From NCBI GenBank assembly GCA_002633005.1, contig NMRA01000411.1, positions 1-64,000 on the forward strand: a stretch of DNA of 64,000 nt, read 5' to 3'. The stretch is from Phoronis australis (taxonomy: Eukaryota > Phoronida > Phoronidae). Both the position numbers and the translations under genes were made by a program. Positions 44,349 through 57,234 of this stretch are shown here, in pieces (the first letter of the stretch is position 1; the number at the start of each line of letters is the position of its first letter). The notes under the pieces were generated by a model. The model was not told the DNA's origin. It searched no databases and saw nothing but the letters and a program-made list of their open reading frames with translations.

Positions 44349-47300
44349 CTAAACTTCTTGTATTGTGGGCTCCAGTTGGTTTGTGTTTGTTTTCCAGTTA
44401 ACTTCCACCAATCGAAATGAGCGTAACAGAAGAGCCAACTGTTGGAATATACCCCTTAGTATGACATAAAGAGGCTGTAATGCGTTTTTAAGTCCATGTA
44501 GTATATTCCACAGTAAGACCATCACAGGCTGTAGAAACCCGTTATACAGAGCAGACAACAACGGTTTGATCACATGGTCTCCGATGACGACAAGAAGTCC
44601 AACGACAAGAGTTTGAAAGATATCACGGGTGACAAACTTTACCAGCTGAATGACAAATGTAGTCACCACCAACATGATAAGACGTAATGCTGCGAACACT
44701 TCCTGCCATAGTCGAGTGAGAATTGTTTCAGCTCTGTAAAAAAACAGTGTTGGGTGACTCAGCAATTTTGGATTAATTGAGAAAAAACTTTAAATTACAG
44801 AACTGGTGGTAGCTTAATCATCTAGAAAAATTTTACTGACAGAAATATACAGTATAAAATAACTTATCAAGGCCACAAAACATGTTCCAAATGAAGAAGC
44901 ATTCTGACAGAATTTATGCACACGACATATTTAATTTAAGAAAATTGGCATTCACAGACAGAATGAACTTTTCATTTCCCCACAAATACTAAAACAAATC
45001 GAAAAATCATATTCCGTCACTCACTGTAGCTTTTACATGGGAAACTACTCTCAACAAGTCTAAACCAGTCTCCTGCATACAACACTTTCTACACCACAAA
45101 CACAAGCTGTTAACTCACAGACAAAAGACGAGATACTAAAGACATCTATGTTATCTGCATCAGACTTACTTGTCAGCAATCTGTGTCATTTTGGCCCGTG
45201 TTCTCTCTTGATGCGCCTCTGAAAACTCTTGCTGGCCCTCCTCGTAATGGTAAACGTATCTGAAATAAATAACATCATGAACAGTGGACAGGCACATGCT
45301 GAACAGAAACTCTTATCACATTTTCATAACATGTCCATGTAATTGTAAAGAAATATTACGCCAGTTGAAATTAAAATGTACGTCACTAAGTTGCAATTTC
45401 AAAAATTTCTATGCTTGTACCCGTTTCTGATTCCAGATAAACTATGTACCCTGTAAGCACTTCACTAAAACCGCACCCAACTTTTCCAATGAACAACTTC
45501 TGGGTAAGCTTTGGTTAAGGCATGAATTGTTCAGGAAACCCTTCAGACCGTGGGTAAAATACGGCACCGATTCGACCCACTCGATGACCCACTCGATGAC
45601 CCACTCGATGACCTACTCGATGACCCACTTGATGACCCACTTGATGACCCACATAATGTTACAGATTCACTTGAGGATACACATAATACTGTAAGCCCAA
45701 GGGAACAAGCAGGATGTAAACTCAAAGTGTCCGACATGAACTTCGCATTTTACCCAATGTCAGCCACTCATCACTTTTGCTGGCAATAGTCGGATATAAT
45801 GTGCTGGTATTTTGAGAACCAGTTTGATGTCTATTATTCAGTGGAGAAAACTGGTTCTCAAAATACATGCACATTGACTGTTACCCTTTTGCTAGCATGC
45901 ACATGCACCAATACAATTTCCTCCTTGATCCAACTTTTTGCTTGCCACTGTACATGCCAACACAAATGAGCACAACATCAGACCAAGTTGCAGAACAATT
46001 AAAGCCTCGTTTAAGAGCAGTGCAAACAACACATTACTCCATACCAACAAGCACTATATGAGAATACGACCACACTCGCACATTTACCTTGATACGACCA
46101 CACTCGCACACATACCTTGATACATGTAAAGCGTAGGCCTCCTGCTGTTCCCCACTATCCTTCCCCGCACTTGGCTTGGTCTGTTTACCCTCGTCTGTTA
46201 CCTGTAACCCTGGACTGTCCTCCTTAATTAGCTGCTCATTGGACTGGGACACCATTGGCTGACAATACAAACACAAACAGCATATACTGTCTCTGTACAA
46301 GTTACATGGACTGGACACACTTTCATACATTGGAAACTTCAGTCAGTTAAAAGTTCTCTATATAATACACAAAGAAGGTTGTTAAAGCTACCGCACACCG
46401 CCACTAGGGGGCACAGAAGAATTCAGATATGTCTGAAAGTCACCTTCATCTGACATCAGCTTCCTCGGGACACACTTTCCAAATTTCATTGAAACACTCC
46501 AAGGGGTTTAAGACTTACAGAGGCAGACGCCCAGACAGGGATGATGGCAATATTCACCCACATATGCATACCTGCTGATTAATGAGAGCCTACCTTGTGT
46601 CTTGGTGATTCCTTGGATTTGTTCTTCTGGCCCAAAAAGCGCATGTTACGCCAGGAGCTCCCAGACTTCTGCAGTTCCTCAGGTTCTCCATCTGCAACAA
46701 CAATTTCCACATATATTCATTAAAACCTCTTTAGACTTTTTCTCACATAAACTGGAATGTGTTACAACACGACTGGTCAATAACACCAATTACGTAATTT
46801 TTTATAATACATGGACAAATCACGAAGTAGTGCAAAGTAGAAATCCCTACACCTTACATTTTATCGTCTGCAAAACACTAATACCATCTACCAAACAATG
46901 CGGGAATTTCATGAAGGAGACAAGGTTCAATATGACATCTGAAAGCAGCAGCATCATGCAAGCTTTGGGATTTTAATGAAATTTCCAAGAGGTATTGCCC
47001 ATGTCATAAACCTGAGACTGGTATAGGATTCTCTATATTCCTATCGCTGGAGTAAAAAGATTTGAAAATAGACCCACTATGATGATGACAACCTCTACAA
47101 TTGCTCATTTGGAGAAGTGTAGAAGAGCCAAGTATATGCGCTCATCTACATTCTAGCTCGACAAGACCCTAGACTGATCAAATATATGTTTGCATCTCTT
47201 ATCAATTACCAACCTTAGAACCTAATTTCTTCTAATCTCTCCATTTTGACATCACTTCTAAAATCTGTCATGGGTGCTCATCCATAAGATGATATAAGAC

Positions 47301-50300
47301 CCTGGTTATGTCCCCCTGGTAGACCCTCCAATGATAAACCTTTCACACAAACAGCCACAGACACACTAATGACACTTCAAATAACTTTCAAGTAGATCAA
47401 AATGTGAAAATAAACAAGTTCACAGTCAAAAGTCAATGTATAGTGTTTAACCAGTTAATCTACACATGTAAATGTTTGTTGTTACCATATGCTGATGCTG
47501 TTTCAGCTGTTGGCGGCACATGTTGTACTTCTGAGAATGGTTTTAGAGAAACGTCGACAATGATCAGAACTTTATACCTGCACTCACGATCAGAATGTCT
47601 CCGATTCTGAGGCCAAGAACTGATGTTATTCTTCAAAATGTGCAAAGGTATTCAGTACCAGAAACACAAAATTCAAGATTTGAAAATGGTAATTTTGTAG
47701 ACACCGCAGAAAAACTCCAATTTGACATGGCAGGGCCACCACAATGGTCTCAACAGATTACAGCTGTCCACAGTTTGGCACACACAACATTGAAATCCAA
47801 AGCACTGACCTTTGACCTCTGACCTCGCTGTTGGTGGTGGGGTTGGTTTGAGCATGTTTTGGTTAACCTTGTCTTGCCGACCAGTGGGAGCTTCAGTGTC
47901 GTCCCAAGAGTCAATGTCTGACAAGAACAGTGTGAAAGTAGGTATTTCATACATTAACTGGACGTAGCATTCAAGTGACAAGCTTTTATTGAAATTTTGA
48001 TGCTCATTTATCGTAACTTAGAACTGACCTGGACAAAAGGAAACTTCAATAGTTCAAAGATTAACAAAAAAATGTTATCATTTCANCCATGTCATAAACT
48101 TGAGACTGGTATAGGATTCTTTATATTCCTATCGCTGGAGTAAAAAGATTTAAGAATAGACCCACAGCGATGATGATAACCTCAACAATTGCTTATTTGG
48201 AGACAAGACCCTAGACTGATCAAATATATGTTTGCATCTCTTATCAATTACCAACTTTAGAACCTAATTTCCTCTAATCTCTCCATTTTGACATCACTTC
48301 TAAAATCTGTCATGGGTGCTCATCCGTAAGATGATATTAGACCCTGGTTATGTCCCCCTGGTAGACCCTCCAATGATAAACCTTTTACACAAACAGCCAC
48401 AGACACACTAATGACACTTTGAATGACTTTCAAGTAGATCAAAATGTGAAAATAAACAAGTTCACAGCCAAAAGTCAATGTATAGTGTTTAACCAGTTAA
48501 TCTACACATGTAAATGTTTGTTGTTACCATATGCTGATGCTGTTTCAGCTGTTGGCGGCACATGTTGTACTTCTGAGAATGGTTTTAGAGAAACGTCGAC
48601 AATGATCAGAACTTGTTTATACCTGCACTCACGATCAGAATGTCTCCGATTCTGAGGCCAAGAACTGATGTTATTCTTCAAAATGTGCAAAGGTATTCAG
48701 TACCAGAAACACAAAATTCAAGATTTGAAAATGGTAATTTTGTAGACACCGCAGAAAAACTCCAATTTGACATGGCAGGGCCACCACAATGGTCTCAACA
48801 GATTACAGCTGTCCACAGTTTGGCACACACAACATTGAAATCCAAAGCACTGACCTTTGACCTCTGACCTCGCTGTTGGTGGTGGGGTTGGTTTGAGCAT
48901 GTTTTGGTTAACCTTGTCTTGCCGACCAGTGGGAGCTTCAGTGTCGTCCCAAGAGTCAATGTCTGACAAGAACAGTGTGAAAGTAGGTATTTCATACATT
49001 AACTGGACGTAGCATTCAAGTGACAAGCTTTTATTGAAATTTTGATGCTCATTTATCGTAACTTAGAACTGACCTGGACAAAAGGAAACTTCAATAGTTC
49101 AAAGATTAACAAAAAAATGTTATCATTTCAAATTGTTACAGCCTTCTAATTCAACCACAAGTTAAAAAATCTAAGTTGAAGACTTATCACATACAATGCC
49201 TGTCAAATCCCTTGCCATTTCAGTCATGACCGGTTGAATAAATATTCATCAAGACATTTCACAGCATTTACAATAACAGCCCAGCGAGTTCCACCCTGCG
49301 TCGAAAAGAGGTTGAAACATTTGCAAGCTAGGAGCAGCTATTTTGATGAGAAAAGGACGATTTTCCACACAGATGTGTGTGCAGAAGTCTTCGGCATCCA
49401 TTAGCAAGTTACATTTTTCAATAACAGCTAGTGAAGATGACGTGTCTGTTACTTATTAATTACCTTCTGCTTCATCAGCACTATCCTGCCCAGGGGGTGC
49501 AGGGTCATAGAGGGCACCCTTTCTGTCTTTCCCCGGGGGCTTTGGGGTTCTCTCAGCTCCACTTTGCGTGTGGTCTATAAAGATAAACAGTTACACGTCA
49601 CTTGATGTTTGGTTTCATATTTTTTCACGCTACCGAAACATTTTTAATATTTAGTGGTCATTACGGATCACCCTCAAATGCAAGAATTATTGAATCTTTC
49701 TTAGAATAAATTTTACGACACACTTGTTTCCAATTTTTAATGTTTATTATTTTCCTCGTTTCTAATCACAGATCAAAATAATACTATACATAGCACAGCA
49801 CAAAACACGTTCTCAAATTAAAAACCTGTAAGAGCAGCCTTGAAGTCATAGGGCGGGACCTCTCTCTTGCTAGGTTGCCGTGGCGACTCTTCATCATTAC
49901 GCGAGGACCGATCGGTGAAGGTGAATGTACTCAGTGGATCTGTCCTGAAACAAACAAAACATTTGATAGCATGAATGTCCAACAATGACAAATGAGTCAG
50001 GTCTTTAGCTTTTCAGCTCTGTTTTAACTATATATTAATAAAGCATAAAAAGGTTCCAGGTGAGCGGCCTGCCCATGTTAGGTACAATGTGTTGGTATTT
50101 TGAAAACTTTGCCACATCACAGGAATAGTCATCAAAACTAAAGCGCAGCTCAAGTTGATAACAATAATTATATATAATGAAAAGTACATACTATTACACC
50201 TCTTGCATCGAACATAGCAATAAGAGAACACAAAGACAAAGGTCTGGAGATAAAATATTCACACTTTTAATGTTCAGTTTTTGATCAACTCTGTTTTAAA

Positions 50301-51796
50301 ACCTAATACTTGTATAATACAGTTAGCATTTATATGTTCTGCAAAAAAGGGAAAATGTAATTCAATAAATTATTGATAAGATAACGAGCCATACTTTTTC
50401 ACGTTATTATTTCGTGCCCTCACACTTTTTGGTGTATTCTGTTTACTTGACACATCCTCATCAACTTGCAAACGTTGACTGATGTTTTCTTTGCCTGTAA
50501 ACAAAAAATGATATTTTGGTAAGCATTGTCCTTCAGTCCAGTAATATAACTATCTTTCAATGTTACAAAATGCTTTTAAAATACAGCACCCCAATGCATA
50601 CCTTCTGTACCCATACTCCATGCAGAAGTTTTCAAGGGGCTGACTATCAGTCTCAATCTCCTTGAAAAATATTTTAAAATCACGTGAAATCCCCCGTGTT
50701 GGAAAATTCCCCTCTCGCAATCAAAAATTCCCCGCTTGGTTCAAATCAGGTTAAAGTTCAGTCTGGCTATGACATCGAGTTTTCATGTGGATCATGGAAC
50801 AGGATATCAACTGATTTAACGAACAGGATATTAACTGGTTGATTACATGTCACATATAAATACCCATTATTAGCACAGTGTGTCATTCATCAGATGAAAT
50901 TGTGCACAAACTCAATGGGGCCATCCCGGATTACGCGGCGCTAGAAATCTTTGTCCTGGAGATAAGAAAGACCGTGACCTACTTTTGGAAATCAGGCACA
51001 TTTTTGTGTTTCTCATTGATGTTGGGAAGACAAAGAATTTCACATCATGCCGTCCACGGGTATTTGTTCAGTTAATCAAACTTTCTCACGACGGAGTTGC
51101 AACCCACAGCACAGCAGTAATACTTCATTGGCATTGGAAGGACGAATATAGTAATGCAACCGAGAAAAATTTGAAAAAAATCAGATAACAAATAACATGG
51201 TGGAACTCCAATGGCACAAAAACGAGGTAGCGAATATGACGGATGTTTATGGCATTGTGGGTAAATACAGTGAGTGTGGCTGTGTAATACGGGATGACCC
51301 TATTAACCAAATGTAGAACAGCGACCATGGAAATAGTAAAATTATTCAACCAACTGCTCGCAGGTTTGTTTTTGATACAAAATAGTCTTCATAGGCATGC
51401 AGTTCCAAGTACTGACATCTAACATTTTTGAAATTAAGCTCTCTTTGACAGTAATGGTGCCAAACGTTTTTAAGTAAAAATTAGGAAAGTTGGTGTCCTT
51501 ATGCCTGGAATAAAACAGCTTTTAACACAAAATACTGTATTCAGAATCATAAGAAGGTTATTATCCAATAACTTAAAAGTAAATTGTAGGCGCCCATTTT
51601 CAATCTTACCTTTAGGTTTTGTGCTTTTCTGATTGGTCGTTTTGGAAGGAGTGTTCTTAGCAGGCCGCTCATCAGCTGAGCTCATTTCAATCTTGGGCGC
51701 TGTGTCAATACGGGCGCTGTGAGCAACAGAGGGCACTTCAGTATCGCTGTCCCATTCTGACTCACTTTCAGGCTTCGGTGGGGCACGTCCGCGAAA
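44349..51796 (-). CDS. Unidentified ten-exon gene with hydrophobic C-terminal domain, 5' end missing
   Basis: Minus-strand exons: 51610-51796, 50395-50494, 49826-49944, 49464-49574, 48869-48962, 48623-48651, 46594-46691, 46116-46258, 45170-45259 and 44349-44733 (stop). Every junction is GT-AG and every phase fits, giving at least 451 residues. The N-terminal part is polar, disordered and acidic, with related tryptophan motifs (ESESEWDSDTEVP and EDIDSWDDTEAP) and YDFKAALTD. A helical stretch (YHYEEGQQEFSEAHQERTRA) leads into about 100 hydrophobic residues, including RLIMLVVTTFVIQLVKFV and LVVGLLVVIGDHVIKPLL, that could form three or four membrane segments, and then FRLVEVNW and a short polar tail. 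I do not recognise the family; an intracellular tail plus C-terminal multi-pass membrane anchor is inference. The 29-nt exon 48623-48651 is the weakest call, but it keeps the frame. A second copy of two exons is at 47824-47917 and 47578-47606. Confidence 0.8.
45566..45655 (+). repeat. 12-bp tandem repeat
   Basis: The unit GATGACCCACTC recurs about seven times with C/T changes, in an intron of the minus-strand gene. The aspartate/leucine or serine/glycine frames across it are artefacts of the period. Confidence 0.9.
45789..45868. repeat. Hairpin MITE, copy 4
   Basis: TTTTGAGAACCAGTTT and AAACTGGTTCTCAAAA flank TATTATTCAGTGGA, preceded by AGTCGGATATAAT. Same family as 8485-8595, 13348-13445 and 13974-14070. 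It lies in an intron. Confidence 0.8.
46385..46570. repeat. Dispersed repeat, copy 2
   Basis: Related to 43960-44230 through CGCCACTAGGGGGC, CCAAATTTCATTGAAAC, ACAGAGGCAGACG and GATGATGGCAATATTCACCC. Intronic; no coding capacity. Confidence 0.4.
46997..49127 (+). repeat. Head-to-tail ~1.04-kb duplication joined at a single N
   Basis: Copy 1 is 46997-48085 and copy 2 is 48087 to about 49127. They differ by a few substitutions, a ~45-bp deletion near 48200 and a 3-bp insertion near 48615. The junction is one N at 48086. Each copy carries both the 94-nt and the 29-nt exon of the minus-strand gene. Together the two exons are 123 nt, so duplication would be in frame if real. Confidence 0.9.
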
Positions 51797-53039
51797 CTAA
51801 GAATACAGCAAAGGAATAGCTCTTCGGGAGATCAGCCGTGGATGACCGAGACAGAGAGAGAGGGTGCGTTTACTAAACTATATATGCCTCAATTACAAAA
51901 GGTCATGAGATAATACAGCAAAGCCAAATGACATTTCAGTGCAAACCACCCTGTGAACAGTTAACAATAAAATAAAAATAGAAACATAAGAAGTAAGTAA
52001 TTATCATATGATATTAATGCGTTCAACAAAAAATGTTAATAAACTAAGCGTCAAGCTGATTTGATGATGAAATTGTTATAATTTGGTCAAACTAAACGTG
52101 ATGAAAATTCAAACTAATCAAAACACTATCTATTTTGATAGTCATTGAAAAAAGTGCCACCTGGACAGTTGAAATGATTAAAAATATCAGCGAAATCTAG
52201 GCCCTCTATTCACACAAGAGATACAATTTTACAATGGTTAAGGCATTGTCCGCTCAAAACATATAAAAGAGAGTAGTCATGTCATGTTGGTATCTGGCAT
52301 CAGGGAAGGACAACGCACGCCACAACTAGAGCAAAGCGGAAGGCCAATGTTCGTGTTTGGGAGTACTCAACTGTCTTAGGGTTGATAAAATATAATTCAG
52401 TGTATATGTACCAAATAATCCACCGAGAGATGGTTGTGACGCCAAATATAATAGAACTGATTATAAATATACCAATTTGCATTTTACTTGTGGAACAGTG
52501 TTTTGTGACAAATATACAAAATTATGTATGTCAACTGAATAAATTAAATCGATGACAAATAACCATTCTCGTAAGAACAATATGAGTGCCAATGGCCATT
52601 TTTTAACGTGCCCTTACCCCACGTTAGTCATGACTAAACCCAAATGAAACAGAAAGCAAAGGGTTCTTAGGCAATTCAAATATGGCATTTTTCTTCATAT
52701 TATTTATATTTCATGATTCTTTGAACTCCATAATTTACCATGCTAATTATGTGGTGATTCTGGAAGTCATGTCTTGATCATAGTTTACTAATTTCTTGAA
52801 AAAAATTTAATTGAGTTATCGAACTCTCTCCAACTTTTTGTTTTTAATATCCTATTGTACAAAGCGATTTGGGAGAGCTCTACAGTCAGTGAGTGGCAAG
52901 AAACATTTTTAAGTAGATAAGTATATATTTGTGCCTATATTTTATTGATTATTGATTTATTTATATTTATTTATTTTTTATTTTTGAACAATTTTATTTT
53001 TATAGCAGTTGGTGTTTCGATGTCGTATAGACTTCATGG

Positions 53040-53290
53040 ATATAATACTAAACCTCTAGTCGCGACTTCATTGTTAGTCAGTGATTAGAGCTCTAGTCAG
53101 TTCATTTGCATAACTGGGACATGACTAAAACCTCTAGTCAGTGACTAAAGTTTTACTCAGTGACTAAATAACCTGAAATTCTAGTCACTGACTAGAGCGT
53201 TAGTCACTGACTAGAACATTAGTCGTGACTAGAATAACAAGCTTTTTAGTCATGTGTCCCAATTACGTAAATGAGCTGGTTTAAATGCGA
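53040..53290. repeat. Hairpin element built from AGTCAGTGACTA words
   Basis: CAGTTCATTTGCATAACTGG then GACATGACTA (about 53097-53136) pairs with TAGTCATGTGTCCCAATTAC then GTAAATGAGCTG (about 53249-53280). Between them the palindromic word TAGTCA(G/C)TGACTA recurs several times in both orientations. It resembles a fold-back MITE; TGACTAAA words continue to about 53400. Confidence 0.7.
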
Positions 53291-53399
53291 CTAAACTCAT
53301 TCAAATATATCAGGGACAAACTTTAGTCACATTTTACTCATGACTAAAACGAGTCTTTACATGTGACTAAAATGTGAACAAAATATGACTAAAACGGGT

Positions 53400-55600
53400 G
53401 GCTAAGAAAAATTTGCTGGTAGGCCACATATGAATGGACTTAATTTAGTCGTACATGTATTGTAATGCTAAACGATGGAAAAACATCAGACTATAAAGAC
53501 AAAGGTTTATCCACAAAACTGAGGTTTATGTTGGATTATGTGGTTTTCACAATGGCTTATTAGTCAGCAGTTGCCTCTGGATAAATATATACAGGGGGAT
53601 TGAAAACCTATACCACCTTTGGCAGTAACATTAGTAATTGTGTGTGTGCTTCCATCAATCAGCCAGGTAATGCTTCAGTTCCTGGTACAAGCTTAAGCCT
53701 GATGGCTAGAGCCCTAGAGCCTCGAGGCACTAGAGGCTAGAATAGATACAGCCAGGTTGTGTACAATTATCTTAACCAATTTTCTAAGCGACACAAAAAG
53801 GTGGAACAAAAAGATCAGGACGAGTCACGGAAAGAGTGGCTCAAAGAGTGCTCTCAAACATCAGACTACGAATTATCGAGTATGACAAACACGCAAACAT
53901 AACACAAACTAAGAAGAAGAAGGTCACAACTAGACAAGAACGATGGAAGATCAAAACAAAATAGATGTTCAGGCATGCACGAAAGTGCCGGGATATCTAC
54001 CAATCGGTGCACAGTGAATACATGCTCCACAAACACTCATGAGGTTCCAAGGTGTCTACGTTTCCTAAGTGCAGTAATTATAATTACCATAACGAATTGG
54101 CTGTAAAATTATTGTTTTTAAAATTACAGATTGCTGTCCGTCATTTTTCGGTGTCTGAAATCGTTCAACAGATGGCGTAGGTATTATAGTTAGTGACACC
54201 TGCTGGCCATACAATAAATTACCTGAGATTGACGACAAGCGCCAACGAAGATGATTAGCGGGATAGGCCTTTAGTGTGTAATCAAAAAGAGCCCTAGAAA
54301 TCAACTTCTGTAGCACAAATTCGCAAACTACATTTTGAAACCACTTTCTAGTGCCCAAGCCATTGTTGTTCTGCGCGTTATGTTGACTTGCGCATACTGT
54401 GCCAAAAGTTCTCCACGCCGCCCTTCTTTTTCGAGTTGTTTTAACTGAAGTACCCTTCTCTTGCCAAAAAGTGAAAAATTGGACTATTTCCCGTTTTTGC
54501 AGTAGATTTTAAGAAAAATAAAAAATCAATTGTGTGTTTGAATGCATTTATGTACAGAAAAGTTAGCAATGAGATCCTATTCCATAGTATCAAACCTTCA
54601 ATATCAAAACATCTAACCGTATGTGATGAAATGTAAATGTTTACATTTTCACAGAACTAGACAGATTATCTGCATTTTATTTCCATTATCTTTCTATCTA
54701 ACACATACATATCATGTTTCATATCAATTTTACAGGAGGACGATTTCACACAGAATACGGCAAAGGAGAAACGCGATGATTCAAATGCGATTCCGAGCGA
54801 CGGAATATGCGGTTGCTGCAGGTAGACATACATTTCGAGTGAAATTAAATTTTAAACACGATGAATATTTTCAACTGTTTTGATGCAGCCCTGAATATAA
54901 ATCTTGCCCCTTTCCAATCAGAGCTGTTTATTTCCTTCTATTGACAAATTAAGTGAAGCTGCTTACAAGTCATTTAATGGGTGAAATAGGCAAAACCCCT
55001 TGTTATGACTAAATTCTAAAATTCCTTTATTAAATAATGTTTTTTTTCGTATATAATTCTTTGGCAATGCTCAGAAATGACTCAAGAATTGAAGACTGTG
55101 AATTTCAATATCGTTTTGAGTCATTTTCATGAACTTTCAAGCGTCCATTCAAACTAGAGTAGGACACCCTGTACAACGTGCTACAGGTTATAACTATATA
55201 TACATATATACCTTCGCGTTATATTCCACTGAATTTAAGACCAGTCTGCGATTACACTTCTTTGCGTTTTCATGACTACAATGATGCGGTAGTAATGAAA
55301 TATATTGGATGTTAAAACCATTCCGACAAATGAAAACAATACGGCATAAGGTCATTGCCGAAAGGCAGAATAATATATTTCCTTGGAAGATTTAAAATAG
55401 CAACGTATTACCATTCCCCATATAAGATACTGGTCTTATATTCGAATGTGAGTTCATACCACATTATAAGACCATGGTCTTACATACTCAGTAGATTTTA
55501 CGGTATACTGACTCTAAATCCATTTTGTGGGAGACCCTGCCAGTTGCCCGTAACTTAAGCACGTCACCCCAAAAATGAACCATAAATTATCAATTGACCG
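53400..55600. other. Non-coding
   Basis: No supported gene. A minus-strand frame at 54221-54358 (RKWFQNVVCEFVLQKLISRA) is moderately protein-like and ends at a GTAATT donor, but it has no start and does not fit the phase of the neighbouring gene. Confidence 0.35.
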
Positions 55601-55611
55601 AGGCTGCAGGA

Positions 55612-55771
55612 AATTAAATTTAACTTGTTAAATGCATTTATCTATTTACGTCATAATAAATGACATTATTCGCAATCCTCCTCTTGTTTTACTCTGCAAC
55701 ATAGCTCGTGGCGTACCCCGGGCAAAATAGATTACGATAAATTAAATTTAACTTGTTAAATGCATTTATCG
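55612..55771 (+). repeat. 32-bp direct repeat pair
   Basis: AAATTAAATTTAACTTGTTA followed by AATGCATTTATC occurs at about 55612-55643 and again at 55740-55771, about 128 bp apart. No obvious terminal structure. Confidence 0.8.
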
Positions 55772-56439
55772 GCATTATTTTGACATTTGTTTTTATTTTG
55801 ATATCAACCCTTAGGGTTTATTTTTCATTGCTCATGTCTATTTATAGCTTCAAGGGCCTACTTTCAGTGTATTCACACATTTCTCTATGCAACACCTGAA
55901 TGGATAAATTTTTTTTTTTCAAAATTGATGCTGCTACTCAAATTTTTTCTATCTATAATTATCAGCACAAATTATGCAGCAAATGTTGCTACGTACAAAG
56001 AACCACTCATCGAGGCGCGGCGGGCTAAGCGAGAAACGTGAGATCACGCAAGTCTTCGCGACATATCGGCATGCATAAGCGAAGCATAATCACACAGATT
56101 CAGTGCCACCGAGTGTCGTGCTTCTACGTCTGTAATGCACACACGATCACTCAGTTACCGATTGGCACCTTCGGTCCCGGAAGCTACGATATCTTTTCTT
56201 ATCAACGTTTATACTCGGACTTCTGAACTCGACCCGTGACTAGATCTATTTTCAGTTATGACATAACGATGCAAGTTTCAGTGATCTCCGATTGGGTTGC
56301 AGAGCGTTAAAAAATATTATTACTTTTAACCGGCGTTTTCGCAAGTGCACTGAGACAGCTCTTCCCATTTATAACTGGTATTCTTGACACTTGACCATAC
56401 AGAACATATGATCTGAGAGTAAATCATGAGTTGACCCCC

Positions 56440-56530
56440 CCCCTTCCACTACAACCCGCATTTGATTGGTGTAAAAACCGGAAGTCGTCGCAAAGAACCA
56501 ATCAGAAGTTTTAGCCGGTTGACACAGTGG
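56440..56530. promoter_or_regulatory. Candidate promoter: ETS-like and CCAAT boxes
   Basis: ATTGGTGTAAAAACCGGAAG at 56465-56484 contains an inverted CCAAT box and an ETS-type CCGGAAGT. AACCAATCAG follows at about 56497. This cluster, next to a C-run, resembles a TATA-less promoter. It lies between the minus-strand gene ending its known exons at 51796 and the plus-strand gene starting at 58631, so it could serve either. Confidence 0.3.
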
Positions 56531-57234
56531 AACCGGGGGAGTCCATCAGGCCGTATACCCATTGTACTTTGAACAACTGAATTCGGAACACCTCAGATAA
56601 AGTGACCATAAGATGGTGATTCAACATCGTCATGAAAGTAAGTGCCGTGTTATTTTTATGAGAAATCACATACACTGCTAAACGTTTTTACTTGCCAAGT
56701 GACAATTTTTTATTCGTAGTGCCCCATTGCTCGTGTGTTGAGCCACGGTGCATAACCTTGTGGTCAGGGTGCATAACATTCATCACCGAAAGTTGTGCGT
56801 GTATCTGCTGCAGGATTTTGTTGAATTGATGTGGTCCTCTCTTCGACAGGTCAGTACAAATTAATAACACCTCCCATAGCGGAAGGCACTTGGCCCTCGA
56901 ATCTGTACCATCGAAACTGTTTGCAATGTTTACAGCAACTAGTTACATTTAACCACGGTAGGACTGCTTGATAACATTTTCGAGCAGGCTGAACAGGCAG
57001 CACGCCTTCGTCATAGCAACACCGTAATGACATTGATCTCAAATTGTTCCTTCATCAAAATATGTTTGTTTTTGTGATCTAAAACTCGGCTCTGCAAGAT
57101 GCATTGTCAAGCCTTGTAATTTTCTTTGCCATGGCTTGACGATTTGTCAATTCTTTTACAAGACCCAAAATCGCGTCAATGTTCTCATCTGAGTAAGGAA
57201 AATTGGTTCAAGGTTAAATAGAACTTTTTAGACA

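Noticed and set aside
45543-45789. Ser/Gly-rich and Asp/Leu-rich frames
   Set aside because: By-products of a 12-bp tandem repeat in an intron.
46997-49127. Genuine recent tandem duplication of exons as first reading
   Set aside because: The single N exactly at the joint and the same pattern at 36848 make an assembly artefact more likely; kept as a finding to be tested.
54065-54358. Minus-strand 97-codon frame considered as a 5' exon of the 44-52 kb gene
   Set aside because: Its donor would be phase 1, but the exon at 51796 needs phase 0; no methionine start and no acceptor seen.
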